Shown: in pieces, positions 26,701-34,539 of the stretch
How positions within the stretch are numbered: the stretch's first letter is position 1
How the letters are laid out: each line of letters begins with the position of its first letter
DNA from: UBA6168 sp964573725
Lineage (GTDB): Bacteria; Bacteroidota; Bacteroidia; Chitinophagales; Saprospiraceae
Assembly: GCA_964573725.1 (NCBI GenBank)
Contig: CAZNLJ010000014.1
Coordinates: 57,521-121,520 of the forward strand
Reading direction: 5' to 3'
Length of the DNA stretch: 64,000 nt
Translations under genes and position numbers: made by a program
The notes under the pieces: model-generated
The model's input: only the letters and a program-made list of their open reading frames with translations
The model's database searches: none
What the model was told of the DNA's origin: nothing

Positions 26701-27558
26701 GACATGGGCCAGTTCCGTCACGTCGCCCGGCCCGTTGCCCAGTCCGAAGCGGATGCCTTTGCCGGTACCCGCCGGCAGGGTATGCAGCCACCAGTTCTTG
26801 GAAAGTGTGCTGCCGAAATCGAAGATCGCCGCACGGTCGTTGCCATCCTCCAGCTTGACCCAGCAGGACAAGGTGAACTCCTCCCGCGGAAATTCCGGCC
26901 GATAGGCCGCGAAGGCCATGCCTTCGCCGTCGAATCGGACGGCATGGCCCAAGGTCGGCTCAAGGGTCACCACCACACCCGGAACCGGATTGTTACTTTG
27001 GGTCCGAACCTGCCCGGTCATGCTGCCGTTCGGATGCAGGAATCCCAGGGCCGTCCCGCGCCCGCCCTCACCGAAGACATTGGTACCGGAAACCTCATAA
27101 TTGTAAAACTTGCCGGGGAGTACATTGAAATCGATGAAAGACCTTACCTGTCCGCCCACCGTGGCCAATAAGGCCCCGTCCCGGTAGACCTGGAAGGAAG
27201 CGGATGCGGGCGAGAGCGGATCCGGCAACCAGCTCACCTGGACACGGTCCTCGAGGTCGCCCTCCGTGGCCCTCACCAAGGGGGCGGCAGGTGGCAACAG
27301 ATAACGTGACCAGAAGCCGTAGGCCCCTTGTTCGGTGCTGGTGAAATAGGCACCGACCACGGGTTGCCCCAGGGTGGCGTTGACCCGGTGCTTCGTATTA
27401 TAGGCGCGGGTGACGCTGCCGTAGTTGAAAAATGCACGGCTGACGATGTAATCCCCGTCGGAGGCGGTGGCACAATCCGGACTGGACTGCGACCATGCGA
27501 CACAGGATGCCCCCGCCAGCAGCAATCCGGTCAGAAGCCGTTGGTATCTTTTTTTCAT
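20710..27558 (-). CDS. Giant (2282 aa) LamG-domain secreted protein with T9SS type A sorting domain
   Basis: The signal peptide is MKKRYQRLLTGLLLAGASCVAWSQ. Rough order: fibronectin III-like (~80-170); LamG/concanavalin-like domain 1 (~205-390, DGEGMAFAAYRPEFPREEFT, CWVKLEDGN) and 2 (~455-640); carboxypeptidase-regulatory-like segments (~685-860, GHVRFEGTACFQ); an unrecognised Ser/Thr-rich beta region (~1000-1290); an SbsA Ig-like domain (~1560-1667, IPEPADGVLSLGDEISIRFN); module A (~1772-1881); two GWNW repeats (~1890-2050); module B (~2080-2186); and a T9SS type A domain (VYPNPARHQFMVAF, MGRLVREFV, LVPGSYILSLQT). It is exported by T9SS and probably surface-anchored; LamG domains suggest glycan or protein binding. 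It lies 36 bases downstream of the S74-domain gene. The start at 27558 was chosen over 27588 because of the signal peptide. Confidence 0.9.
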   Translation of the reverse strand: MKKRYQRLLTGLLLAGASCVAWSQSSPDCATASDGDYIVSRAFFNYGSVTRAYNTKHRVNATLGQPVVGAYFTSTEQGAYGFWSRYLLPPAAPLVRATEGDLEDRVQVSWLPDPLSPASASFQVYRDGALLATVGGQVRSFIDFNVLPGKFYNYEVSGTNVFGEGGRGTALGFLHPNGSMTGQVRTQSNNPVPGVVVTLEPTLGHAVRFDGEGMAFAAYRPEFPREEFTLSCWVKLEDGNDRAAIFDFGSTLSKNWWLHTLPAGTGKGIRFGLGNGPGDVTELAHVFPVDEADAWHYVAASYNGAALLLYVDGVLAETAVAGVSADSTQLFLGRKADGTGAYHGKLDELRFFSRQLSQTEIQALMHTTVGSDAAGLTGYWKFDEGIGQKAFDRSPLRTPLYYCGADWTDDKPQVVNSGLTDPAGYYKIEGVNYGSGQIFTAEPAKVSHFNQSLEFNGVNGDYADLTGFALSDSATVTLTVQAFDFSQEQALLSKSDSSGNPQFLLYLDGGELALRIGGITESLGALGAGFHHLGFTLQKAGGSLQLLYYKDGAFADEKTYAATDWGGLPWKLGAQSDGAGNHQDYFTGLIDEVAFFDRALSPEKIQAYALTGTEVAAPSLRSYFNLNEGSGDLLRDMGTALTGQGTRRGARWCHVAAITQVLPHEFAPATRLVTLHPGNSGVDQIDFTDQQLVPVSGHVRFEGTACFQKKVEILVNGQSWVPQVFTDETGYFEVDFEPGTQVVLSPKSEGHSFYPAFWELPVISAPVSGILFRNQTRRKVVGQVAGGHCRESILPAGAVAKVRVATLDGCFERESTLTEGDGTFILEDLPPDSVTIALTWHSNPLIFNFFQNQGGFVADLGPAGDTVYFRYVAPPQVELSSLDTNVCGQAMYNMADTGELTVRVFETYDGGRCYLDTAMLTIDNELADQAQFDTLMTTGSLTHRFRVGAPNILSPFRKRIQVTAQAAYEQATALTDAVVLGRRPRQATFASTSPSLPTLILRDPPGDGSYAFLEAGSTTCQTWSYQAAFGENASNEVKLSLGADLTTSVGLGAEVELEIDATADFTIAGSSSFTNLTSQESQTCWTTTQTISTGSDPYVVGSAMGGDIYVGGAMNFIFGITDELLFDTANCGYLLDKGLFVFPDGFATTFLYSERIIREIVIPNLLTIQDTASAQRWQAIIDHNTTLKSQAIFEKNLSFDNTVTYQETSTSELSRTVAHEWQLEFSNAFTEEFGLTINGIGLSAGITMGLSASQSASTGNTATQSRTVSYVLADDDGLDNFTLHVKKDLAYGTPVFDLVSGQSVCPWEPGTQPREEVQLSVDQNVAVNVPKNDLAIFQVTLGNTAPSGDVGFYILELVPESNPDGLTVFANGVPLGGSNPPVYQVPPFGSVDITLAVARGPVAYDYENLRIALRSGCEFERAVWLGWPRDRIDPMFYKEIELDIHFLEPCSPVDIAYPQDGWVVTPAGGDVLTVSLFDYDKADPDLELIRVQYRRQGGAGNWINITAIPVALLGDVFTNVAWNTGGLSDGFYEIRAISKCYGSSLSPGISHIIEGRIERSPPEIFGIPEPADGVLSLGDEISIRFNETILCQSVMPADILGNNNVGLYHEQTGELVPATIGCSDDKIVVVPDLPNAFIENQILRVEVDSVQDLAGNKFGHADWSFYVNRNVLRWSGNDIREVAYEGDALTVVREIENIGGAVAAYSLDQVPAWLEVFPLQGTLSPGTSQAVVFKAAADLPRGEYLDTLLLNGAQGDEPLVVQLRKLCKGPLWELDPAAFDYSMNFTLQLDIEGVRSTDEMDRVGAFVDGTLRGWAALEYEADIGEYLAFLTVYSNTVSGEQIEFRIWDADECLLYGEVAESFPFTLDAFVGNPLSPQVLHTNNLVLRKIPLGVGWNWISFNLDAPDKATGHVLASLQHPNGGLIKSQIQFSQYAAGLSQWIGNLTQLGFRSMYQYQSAAADTIDLIGGRIWPDTVSIPVFPGWNWIAYLPNDAHTPNEALASLSPQSNDILKSRTTFAQYVAGIGWIGNLDYLAPPNGYMLKVGTPGVLVYPPDLLPDDPGGSDELPDPAVQARNGTGPWQVDPAPYVHSMNLIALVGPAGNRLADGDAVGAFVEGELRGSGVASWVEPLQAWLLFLTVYSNASDGETVSFRYFDAETGLIHPVIEQLPFSVDGVVGQVEQPFLLTPMEPTAVEAAYSDAWFEVYPNPARHQFMVAFPTRGNEVVTLRISDHMGRLVREFVQNAVPGLNTVHLETAGLVPGSYILSLQTGSGLRTRRVVVQE
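21001..21321 (-). repeat. Shared surface-protein module, copy B
   Basis: Encodes ~107 residues: WQVDPAPYVHSMN, then VGAFVEGELRGSG, LLFLTVYSNASDGE, VSFRYFDAETG and the closing QPFLLT. It lies just before the T9SS domain of the 2282-residue protein. Confidence 0.8.
21400..21890 (-). repeat. Two GWNW repeats in the 2282-residue protein
   Basis: Two ~80-residue units: GWNWISFNL, LASLQHPNG, IKSQIQFSQYAAG, WIGNLTQL (first, from ~21885) and GWNWIAYLP, LASLSPQSND, LKSRTTFAQYVAG, WIGNLDYL (second, from ~21620). They lie between modules A and B. Confidence 0.8.
21917..22245 (-). repeat. Shared surface-protein module, copy A
   Basis: Encodes ~110 residues: WELDPAAFDYSMN, then DRVGAFVDGTLRGW, YLAFLTVYSNTVSGEQ, IEFRIWDADE and PLSPQVLHT. 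It is closest to copy B. Confidence 0.8.
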
Positions 27559-27594
27559 ATCGTTTGATTGAATCGAGACCGTGGTCATCCGCGC

Positions 27595-29166
27595 TCAACG
27601 CTGCGCTTGGCCGGACACCAAGGCCTCCAGCCGCTGCAGCCGCCGCGCGATGTCGTCCAGCTGCTGCCGTTGTTCGGCAGCGCCCGACTCGAGGCTGGCT
27701 TTTTCCGCCTCGAGCAGCAGGACCCGCCGGGCCAGTTCCTGCGTGGCCGACAAATTGAGATTGTGGAGCTGGTCGTAATCCACTTGCAGGAAGTCGCTCA
27801 CCTTCCGGCCGAAGACGAAGACCTGCCCAGGCGCCGGACCCTCCCAAGGGACGGTGAACCGCCGGGAATCCGACACGGCTGATACGGTAACATCCCGTGG
27901 CCCGTCCGCCAGCATCAACCGGACCTCGACACCGGCTCCGAGCCCGTGGTCTTCGGCCGTGGTAACCATCAGCCGACCATCGCCGGTCTCTGTCCGCTGC
28001 GCAAAGGCATAGATGTCGGGCACGAAATCGGACGTGGCGGATACCGCCCCGGGCATCACCTCGCGCACTTCCTGGGCGACCAAGCCTTTGTATGTCCCGT
28101 CCCCCCGGGCCCAACGGTCTATGAAGACATAGCTGACCGGACGGAGCCGCATCAGGGCCGCCAGGTCGTCGGCCGGATCGCAGGCCCGGATGTTTGTCTT
28201 GACCCGCCGGTCCGAGATGGCCCGGAATGTACCCGCATGGATCTCGTTGGTGGTGCGCAGGGCCGCGGATGGGTCCGCCGTCGGACCGGAGGAACCCTGG
28301 CCGCTTGGGGACATGTACTGGTGGTTGAAAACCGGTCCCATGTTGCTGACGCCGGGCAGCTCCACCCCGCCGTAAATCACCGTCTTGCCGCTTTCCATCC
28401 GCATCCGTACACTCCCGGAACGCTCCAGGGTGAGGTCCTGGCCGGAGGCCGAACTGAAAATACCGTTCCCGGCGACAAACCGGGCCCCATTGACGGAAGT
28501 CAGGTTGTTATCGACGATGGACAACTTGGCCGATGTGCCGAAGCGGAGGGAGATTTCCTTGTCCGAACTGATCTCCACGGGTAGGTCGTTGCCGGCTTTC
28601 AGCTTGAACACATTGCCTTCCAACCTCATTTCGGCCGTCTGGTCCGCGTCTTTCAACCCGATGCCGGAAGCATGCCCGGGGCTTTCCACCCAGACGATGG
28701 CATCGCCGTCGTCGTCCCGGATGTGCAGCTCGGTGCTGCCGTCCGGCCCTGTGGTTCCTATCCCCACCGGTCCGGTGGACGGAAAGGTATTGTGCTGTCC
28801 GATGAGGGAAAGGGCATAAGGGGAAGCGGTGAGCCTGGCCCGCGGGGTCGCTTCCGCCCCGTTGCCGATGGTGATTCCAAGGAAATAGGGCTGGTCGAAT
28901 GAGGCCGTCAGCGGATTGACCGCTCCAAGGATGACGCTGTAGACCCCTCCTGTCACCTCCACGCCGGTTTGTGTCTCCGACCACACGGGCGTACCACCCA
29001 CCTCCGTGGTATACAACTTGAAGCCGAGGCTGTATTCCCCGTCCTCAACGGTCAAACCGGTCGATTTTTGTAGCGTACCTTGCAGGCTCAGGGCGGCCTG
29101 ACCAAAAGACAGACTGCCGACAGCCATACATAACCAGGTGGTTCCTAACCGTATCTTATTTCTCAT
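27595..29166 (-). CDS. Tail-fibre-domain protein with C-terminal S74 intramolecular chaperone
   Basis: A 523-residue exported protein with a signal peptide (to about SFGQA). Residues ~25-115 resemble the N-terminal beta-domain common to Bacteroidota tail-fibre-domain proteins (LTVEDGEYSLGFKLY, TPVWSETQTGVEV). A beta-rich stalk follows. The peptidase S74 chaperone starts near residue 314 with AISDRRVKTNI (Ser-Lys dyad spacing conserved) and includes SYVFIDRW, KGLVAQEVREVMPGAV and VDYDQLHNLNL. The C-terminus is a coiled coil (LLLEAEKASLESGAAEQRQQLDD). S74 domains trimerise their parent and may self-cleave. No phage genes are nearby, so this is a chromosomal surface protein. It is the first gene of the surface-protein cluster. 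Confidence 0.85.
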   Translation of the reverse strand: MRNKIRLGTTWLCMAVGSLSFGQAALSLQGTLQKSTGLTVEDGEYSLGFKLYTTEVGGTPVWSETQTGVEVTGGVYSVILGAVNPLTASFDQPYFLGITIGNGAEATPRARLTASPYALSLIGQHNTFPSTGPVGIGTTGPDGSTELHIRDDDGDAIVWVESPGHASGIGLKDADQTAEMRLEGNVFKLKAGNDLPVEISSDKEISLRFGTSAKLSIVDNNLTSVNGARFVAGNGIFSSASGQDLTLERSGSVRMRMESGKTVIYGGVELPGVSNMGPVFNHQYMSPSGQGSSGPTADPSAALRTTNEIHAGTFRAISDRRVKTNIRACDPADDLAALMRLRPVSYVFIDRWARGDGTYKGLVAQEVREVMPGAVSATSDFVPDIYAFAQRTETGDGRLMVTTAEDHGLGAGVEVRLMLADGPRDVTVSAVSDSRRFTVPWEGPAPGQVFVFGRKVSDFLQVDYDQLHNLNLSATQELARRVLLLEAEKASLESGAAEQRQQLDDIARRLQRLEALVSGQAQR

Positions 29167-29618
29167 ATCAAATTGGAATTTACAAATCCAATATCCGGCC
29201 TGCCATCCGGTTCCGGCACCAGGGCCTCACACCGGGGCGGCGCGGTTCCGGCGGGACAACCCGGCGGAGGCCGCAGGTCGGTCCACCCTCCCCCACCCCT
29301 TTTCACGGACCCGTTTTCCGAGCGCTATTCTTATTTTCGCCGAAGAATCTGAACCGCCATGCACCGGCTTGTGGTACAAGTTTAAGGCCGGGTCGGATTA
29401 ATTTCGAGTTTGCCGCCGGCTTGTTTCGATACGGTGTTTCAAAAAGAATAATTTTAATTTTTACACCGGTTCATTTCCACCGAACCGCTACCTCCCAAGG
29501 GGCTTCCCCTGAAACCAAAACCCGTCGAATCCGTATCCCATGGACGGGGACCAATAATTTAAATCACTCATTTTCTATTACTTGTGACTACCATTAACCC
29601 ACAGTGCCCTTAGCTACC
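29167..29618. other. Divergent intergenic region between the surface-protein cluster and the TPR-AraC regulator
   Basis: These 452 bases carry no plausible gene. They include an AT-rich stretch around 29435-29470 that stands out against the GC-rich background. No exact TAnnTTTG element is found, so the promoters for both directions remain unassigned. Confidence 0.6.
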
Positions 29619-31328
29619 ATGATGAAACCGCTTGCCGCCCTCACCTTGTTCGTCACCCTGCTACCGAATGACGGCCGGGGCCTTCTTTGCCAAACCCACA
29701 CCGCCGGCCTGCTGTCCGATGTGTGGAAAAATATTCCTTCCGACCTGCGCGCGGCGGATTCGGTCGCCTATTCGCTGCTCGATGCCGTCAAGCAGGGCGA
29801 ACCTGCCAGCGATACCTTGTACGCCAATCTGTTCTACCTGCTGGGTACACTCGAATTCTACAAGAAACGTTATCTCATTTCCGCCAATTTCTACGAGCAA
29901 GCCCTGGCGACCCCCTATCTCCAAAACAACCGGCGTGCCCGCCTGGACTGTCTCAACAACCTGGGCGGCAGCCTGATGCGCCTGGGTAGGACCCCGGAGG
30001 CCCTGGAAGCCTTCCAAAGGGCCATGTCGATTGCCAGGGAACTCGGCGACCAAGCATCCGTGGAAGACCTTTGGGTGAATATCGCGGAACTGGAAAGCGA
30101 CCTGGGTGAATACGAACAAGCGGTCATGCTGGCCACCAAGGCGCTGCAAGCGGCGGAACTGCAAGCGGACACATTCAAAATGGCCAGGTCGCTCCTGAAT
30201 CTCGGCAAATACCTGGTCCAACTCAAACAGCTGGACCCGGGCGAACGGCATACCCGCCGGGCCATCCGATTTTTTGAGGACCTGGGAGACAGCTACCACC
30301 TGGCGGCGGCACTGCTCAACCTGTCCAGCATCGAACAGGGTCGCAAGAACTATGTATCGTCCGACCTAATCCTCCAAAGGGTCGTCCGTTTGGTCGCCGG
30401 CCATGAGTCCGCCAACAGCCTCGCGCCGGTGTATATCCAATTGTGCAACAATGCACTCGCCCTGGATTCGAAAGTAGACGTCGCCAAAGGGTACGCCCTG
30501 GAGGCCATCCGGCTCGCGGAATCATCCCGACAACGGGATTACCTCGAGGAGGCCACCTTGGCATTGGGCAAGTGCCATGCTAAGATGAAGGACTTTGATA
30601 ACTTTGACCGGACCATCGAACGATACCGCGAAATCAAGCTCGAAACAACCACCCTTCAGGCAAAGGCCGCATCGGAGGAGTTGAAGATCATCTACGACCT
30701 GGACCAATTGAACAGCCATAACCGGGAACTCCAGCAGCACGTCCATTCCAAAAACCAGCTCCTGGCGATGCTCTCGCTGGCTTTCCTGATGGCGTGCAGC
30801 GCCGGCACCATCATTTTCTTCCAACACCGAAAACTGAAGCGTTACGTGAAAACGATGTTCCAGATGAACATCAACCTGGCCTATTCAAGCCGCGAAGGCA
30901 AGAAGGAGCGCGATGCACCGACCGATGACCCGACGGACAATCCGGATGTGCTCACGGACCGCGAACTGTTCAAGTTGATCCTCCGGAAAATCGAGCTGAA
31001 AGCGCTCTACAAGAATCCCGACCTCAGCCTGGCAGACCTCGCCAAGCAGGTCAGGCGGAATAAGGTCGCCGTTTCAAAGGCCATCAAGCATGCAGGGAAA
31101 ACGAATTTCGCCGGCCTGCTCAACGAATTCAAGGTAAACGAGGCCAGGCGGCTGCTGCTGGATCAAAACTCGCCGATGTCCATGGGAGACATCGCCCTGG
31201 CCTCCGGCTTCAACAGCCGGACATCATTTAATCGCCACTTTAAAGAGCTGACCGGCTTCACACCGACGGATTACCTCCGGCTCATGAACCGCACGGCCGA
31301 TACAGCGGAGGAAGTTGAACGGTCCTGA
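29619..31328 (+). CDS. TPR-containing membrane-anchored AraC-family transcriptional regulator
   Basis: A 569-residue protein with an N-terminal signal-like segment, about seven tetratricopeptide-type helical repeats (residues ~50-330, e.g. RRARLDCLNNLGGSLMRLGR and FKMARSLLNLGKYLVQLKQL), a coiled linker, one transmembrane helix (~385-407, LLAMLSLAFLMACSAGTIIFF) and a C-terminal AraC/XylS DNA-binding domain (~470-560) with two helix-turn-helix motifs (LADLAKQVRRNKVAVSKAI; MGDIALASGFNSRTSFNRHF). In Bacteroidota such one-component regulators sense an extracytoplasmic signal. It is divergent from the surface-protein cluster and may control it, which is inference from position. A GTG at 29604 is an alternative start; ATG 29619 is preferred. 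Confidence 0.88.
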   Translation: MMKPLAALTLFVTLLPNDGRGLLCQTHTAGLLSDVWKNIPSDLRAADSVAYSLLDAVKQGEPASDTLYANLFYLLGTLEFYKKRYLISANFYEQALATPYLQNNRRARLDCLNNLGGSLMRLGRTPEALEAFQRAMSIARELGDQASVEDLWVNIAELESDLGEYEQAVMLATKALQAAELQADTFKMARSLLNLGKYLVQLKQLDPGERHTRRAIRFFEDLGDSYHLAAALLNLSSIEQGRKNYVSSDLILQRVVRLVAGHESANSLAPVYIQLCNNALALDSKVDVAKGYALEAIRLAESSRQRDYLEEATLALGKCHAKMKDFDNFDRTIERYREIKLETTTLQAKAASEELKIIYDLDQLNSHNRELQQHVHSKNQLLAMLSLAFLMACSAGTIIFFQHRKLKRYVKTMFQMNINLAYSSREGKKERDAPTDDPTDNPDVLTDRELFKLILRKIELKALYKNPDLSLADLAKQVRRNKVAVSKAIKHAGKTNFAGLLNEFKVNEARRLLLDQNSPMSMGDIALASGFNSRTSFNRHFKELTGFTPTDYLRLMNRTADTAEEVERS

Positions 31329-31461
31329 TGGTATGGACCTGGCACTGCGCCGCTACATTCGTGGGAAAGCCTCCGCGCTTCCAGGTCGGGGCCGGGGCCC
31401 GGACGAAATCAGTAGCCGACGGAAAGCCCATATGACATGGGCTGGCCGCCGATGACGGCAC

Positions 31462-32898
31462 TTAAAAGAGCCACACCAGCAAGGTCTTGGACAGCAGGCC
31501 CACCAACAGGACGGCCACAAGATTCAGGACAAGGCCTGCGCGGACCATTTTCCGGATGCTGACCTGGCCACTCGCGAACACGATGGCATTCGGGGGAGTC
31601 GACATGGGAAGCATGAAGGCACAGGAGGCCGCGATTGTCACCGGAATTGTCAGGTAGACGACCGGTATTCCCAGCGATACCCCGACTGCTCCGACCACTG
31701 GAACAAAGATGGCGACCAGGGCCAGGTTCGACATGATTTCCGTCAACAGGATGGAGACTACCGCCAATCCCAGTATCGTCCCGAACGAACCGGTGGTGCC
31801 GGCGAACAGTTCGCCCACCAGTTGGATGACCCCTGTCTTTGCCAGGGCTTCCGCCAGGCTCAGGCCGCCACCGAACAACAACAGGATACCCCAGGGTAGT
31901 TTTTCCGTATCCCGCCATTCCAAAAGAAAAGTACCCGCCCGGAAATCCTCCGGAACCGTGAATAACAACAAGACCGCCAAGATCGCCACCAGCTCGTCCG
32001 ACAACTGGAAGTAAGGGTTGACCTGGTTCAGGATTCCGCCGAAAATCCACAATCCGGCGGTCAGCAGGAATACGAACAGGGTGCGCCGTTCCCCCTTCCT
32101 CATGCGTCCCAATCCGCGGACTTCCGAACGAATGATATCGGAGGCACCGGCGAGTTCCCCCAATCGGTTGGGATACAGCCAACGGACCAAGACCAGGTAG
32201 CTCGCCAGCAACAATAATACGGAGAACGGCAGCGCCATCAGCATCCAGTCGACGAAACTGACCTCAATCCCGAAATTCTGCTTCAGCAATCCTTTGAAAA
32301 TGACGTTCGGTGGCGTACCGATCAAGGTGGACACGCCTCCGATACTGGAGGCGTAGGCGATGCCCAACATCAAGGCCAGCGAAAAATTATGGTGCTGTCC
32401 GGCGGAATGGTCCTGCCCCTTGCGATCGACCAACAGGGCCACCACGCTCAGGGCGATGGGCATCATCATCAGGGTGGTGGCCGTGTTGCTGATCCACATG
32501 CTCAGGAAAGCGGCGGAAAGCATGAATCCCAGGATGATACCATCCGCATGGGTGCCGGTCTTCCGGACGATGGTCAGGGCAATCCGCCGATGGAGGTTCC
32601 ATTTCTCCAAGGCCAGGGCCAACATGAAACCGCCGAAAAAGAGAAAGACGATCGGATGGGCATAGGGGGCCGCCGCCGCCTTCAGCTCCGTGACGCCCAG
32701 CAAAGGCAGCAATAGCATCGGCAACAAGGCCGTCACCGGGATGGGAACCGCCTCGGATACCCACCAACCGATCATCAGGGTGGCTACGGCCAACACCCGG
32801 ACCGCTTCCGTACCCAGCCCGCCGGCTGCCGGCAGCCATAGTACCCCGATGGCCAACAAAGGGGACAAGAGGAATCCCGCCCGCTTAAATCCTGTCAT
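31462..32898 (-). CDS. DASS/SLC13-family sodium-coupled anion transporter
   Basis: A 478-residue membrane protein with 11-12 helices. Family signatures: IGWWVSEAVPIPVTALLPMLL near residue 40, the first SNT motif in WISNTATTLMMMPIAL, GIAYASSIGGVSTLIGTPPN near the middle, and the second half-site EIMSNLALVAIFVP followed by MLPMSTPPNAIVFASG. These proteins import dicarboxylates, citrate or sulfate with Na+; the second site has SNL rather than SNT, so the substrate cannot be read off. The start at 32898 (MTGFKRAG) is chosen over 32949 because the first helix follows. The gene is 81 bases downstream of the haloperoxidase gene on the same strand with no visible promoter between, so one operon is likely. 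Confidence 0.9.
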   Translation of the reverse strand: MTGFKRAGFLLSPLLAIGVLWLPAAGGLGTEAVRVLAVATLMIGWWVSEAVPIPVTALLPMLLLPLLGVTELKAAAAPYAHPIVFLFFGGFMLALALEKWNLHRRIALTIVRKTGTHADGIILGFMLSAAFLSMWISNTATTLMMMPIALSVVALLVDRKGQDHSAGQHHNFSLALMLGIAYASSIGGVSTLIGTPPNVIFKGLLKQNFGIEVSFVDWMLMALPFSVLLLLASYLVLVRWLYPNRLGELAGASDIIRSEVRGLGRMRKGERRTLFVFLLTAGLWIFGGILNQVNPYFQLSDELVAILAVLLLFTVPEDFRAGTFLLEWRDTEKLPWGILLLFGGGLSLAEALAKTGVIQLVGELFAGTTGSFGTILGLAVVSILLTEIMSNLALVAIFVPVVGAVGVSLGIPVVYLTIPVTIAASCAFMLPMSTPPNAIVFASGQVSIRKMVRAGLVLNLVAVLLVGLLSKTLLVWLF

Positions 32899-32979
32899 AG
32901 GCTTGCAGCAAGGAATGATACGATACCGGTTTTTTCCCATCCGGGGCATGGCCCGGTACGCCGTTGCGGTGGACCATCG

Positions 32980-34362
32980 TCATCGGGCCTGTGCCGCCCC
33001 GTAGGATTCCTCCGGCTTGCGCAGGCTGAGCCGACCGATGATGAACGAGCCGACCGCCTTGCCCTGCTCCAGCCCGTGTTCGCAAGCCGGCCGGTAATGG
33101 ATGCCCCCGTAGACGCGACTGATTCCGGCTTCTTCCGAGGCCTGGACGAAGGAGCTGAATTGGCGGACCGGCAGGCCGAAGTTCACCTCCACGGAATCCG
33201 TGTAGGCAAAATTGTCGCCGTAGAGGCTGGTCAGCGCCGTCGCCGCACTGGCCGAGATGACACTGTGGCCACTGGTATATTCCGGAAAAGGCGGGGTTTG
33301 CAGCACCGGAAGCCATTCCGGGTCGATGTAGGTGTTGATGACCGTTTCCGGCCGGATCAGCTCGCTGCGGAATTTCTCATCCCAACAGGAGATGAAACCG
33401 TCCGCCAGGGCGATGGCCGTCAGCGCATAAGTTGCGGCAGCCTCCATGGTCGTATTGCCGGCCTGTTGGCTGGCGATCTTGGCGATTCCCATCCAGTGCC
33501 CGCCGGGGGTGATTTTCTTGGTGGCGAACATCACATGTCCCTTGTGATGGGATACGTACGGGTTGCAGTCCCAAAAAGCGGCAATTTCCTTTTTCCGGTT
33601 GTATTCCTGGGAGTCAACTTTCATGATGGTGTACACCTCCATGACTTCCCGGTAGAAATCACCTTCCTTGTCGCTCATGTCGAACCGGGTCGGCGGCGGC
33701 GGCGGGAACTGGCCGGCGGAGTCCAGCACGAACGGGCGGATCTTGTTCCAGTGGGGTTCGATTGCGTCCATGTAATCCGGCGGGGTCGGTTTCCAACGGG
33801 CCGGGTTGTCATCGACGGTGTACTTGGGAAAGGTGCGGGTCTGTTTGTAGTTGTCCTTGTCCGCCCAGGCGAGGATATGTGCCGCCACGGCCTGGCCGTG
33901 CGCCAAGGACCGGTCGTAGACGGCGGCAGGCAGCCGGAGCGCCCGGAAGACGTCCTGGATTTCCGCCTCGAAGGCACTGATTTTCTCCTCGGAGAATATC
34001 AGGGCCTTACCGACGGTGAGCATGGCCTGTATACCGGCCAGGGGATAGCAATAAGCCTCGGCGGGGTCCGGTTGCGGAACCCCTTGCAGCCCGTTGAGCT
34101 GCCCTTGCAGGGACTGGTAGGCGGGGTTCCCCGGCACCATGGCCTCGTAGGCGGCGATGGAGGAATAGGCATAGATGCGGCTGGCCACCGGCGGGGAAAA
34201 AATATCATGCACAATGACGTCCGTGATGCGTTGGAGCGATTGGTGCAGATAGTCAGGCCGGTCGGCCTTAGTTTGCCAGTCCGTATTGTCCTGTTGGCAG
34301 GCGAGTGGCCAGGCGGCCAACACGGGAAGCAGGAACGACCACAACAGCATTGATTTTTTCAT
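32980..34362 (-). CDS. Vanadium-dependent haloperoxidase/PAP2-family lipoprotein
   Basis: A 460-residue protein with a lipoprotein-type signal peptide (LAAWPLAC, Cys near residue 22). It has the C-terminal haloperoxidase core: KFRSELIRP (Lys and Arg seven apart), EYTSGHSVIS (Ser-Gly-His) and SRVYGGIHYRPACEHG (Arg and axial His), that is, all residues expected to bind vanadate or phosphate in this superfamily. The length exceeds plain PAP2 phosphatases and fits bacterial vanadium haloperoxidase-like proteins. Whether it oxidises halides or acts as an acid phosphatase cannot be decided from sequence. It would act in the periplasm or on the cell surface. A start three codons upstream (34371) is possible. 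Confidence 0.88.
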   Translation of the reverse strand: MKKSMLLWSFLLPVLAAWPLACQQDNTDWQTKADRPDYLHQSLQRITDVIVHDIFSPPVASRIYAYSSIAAYEAMVPGNPAYQSLQGQLNGLQGVPQPDPAEAYCYPLAGIQAMLTVGKALIFSEEKISAFEAEIQDVFRALRLPAAVYDRSLAHGQAVAAHILAWADKDNYKQTRTFPKYTVDDNPARWKPTPPDYMDAIEPHWNKIRPFVLDSAGQFPPPPPTRFDMSDKEGDFYREVMEVYTIMKVDSQEYNRKKEIAAFWDCNPYVSHHKGHVMFATKKITPGGHWMGIAKIASQQAGNTTMEAAATYALTAIALADGFISCWDEKFRSELIRPETVINTYIDPEWLPVLQTPPFPEYTSGHSVISASAATALTSLYGDNFAYTDSVEVNFGLPVRQFSSFVQASEEAGISRVYGGIHYRPACEHGLEQGKAVGSFIIGRLSLRKPEESYGAAQAR

Positions 34363-34539
34363 GTGTCGCATATGTTTAAGAAAATTTCAGTTCGGTGAAG
34401 TGCCCCATACTTCGGGGTATCTCGCCGGAATACGGGCTCCTTTCGAAAATCGCTGTTGGTGGTGGGCTTGCTGGGGCCTTGGGTGTCGGCACGTGGGGGA
34501 ACGGGGCCCCAAGCAAAACGGATGCCGGCGCTTGTATGG

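Noticed and set aside
27595..29166. Prophage remnant suggested by the tail-fibre/S74 domain
   Set aside because: The protein has a signal peptide and no neighbouring phage structural, integrase or lysis genes; such proteins are common on Bacteroidota chromosomes.
31425..31443. Small hairpin after the DASS transporter gene
   Set aside because: Only a 7-bp stem with three T after it; too weak to call a terminator.
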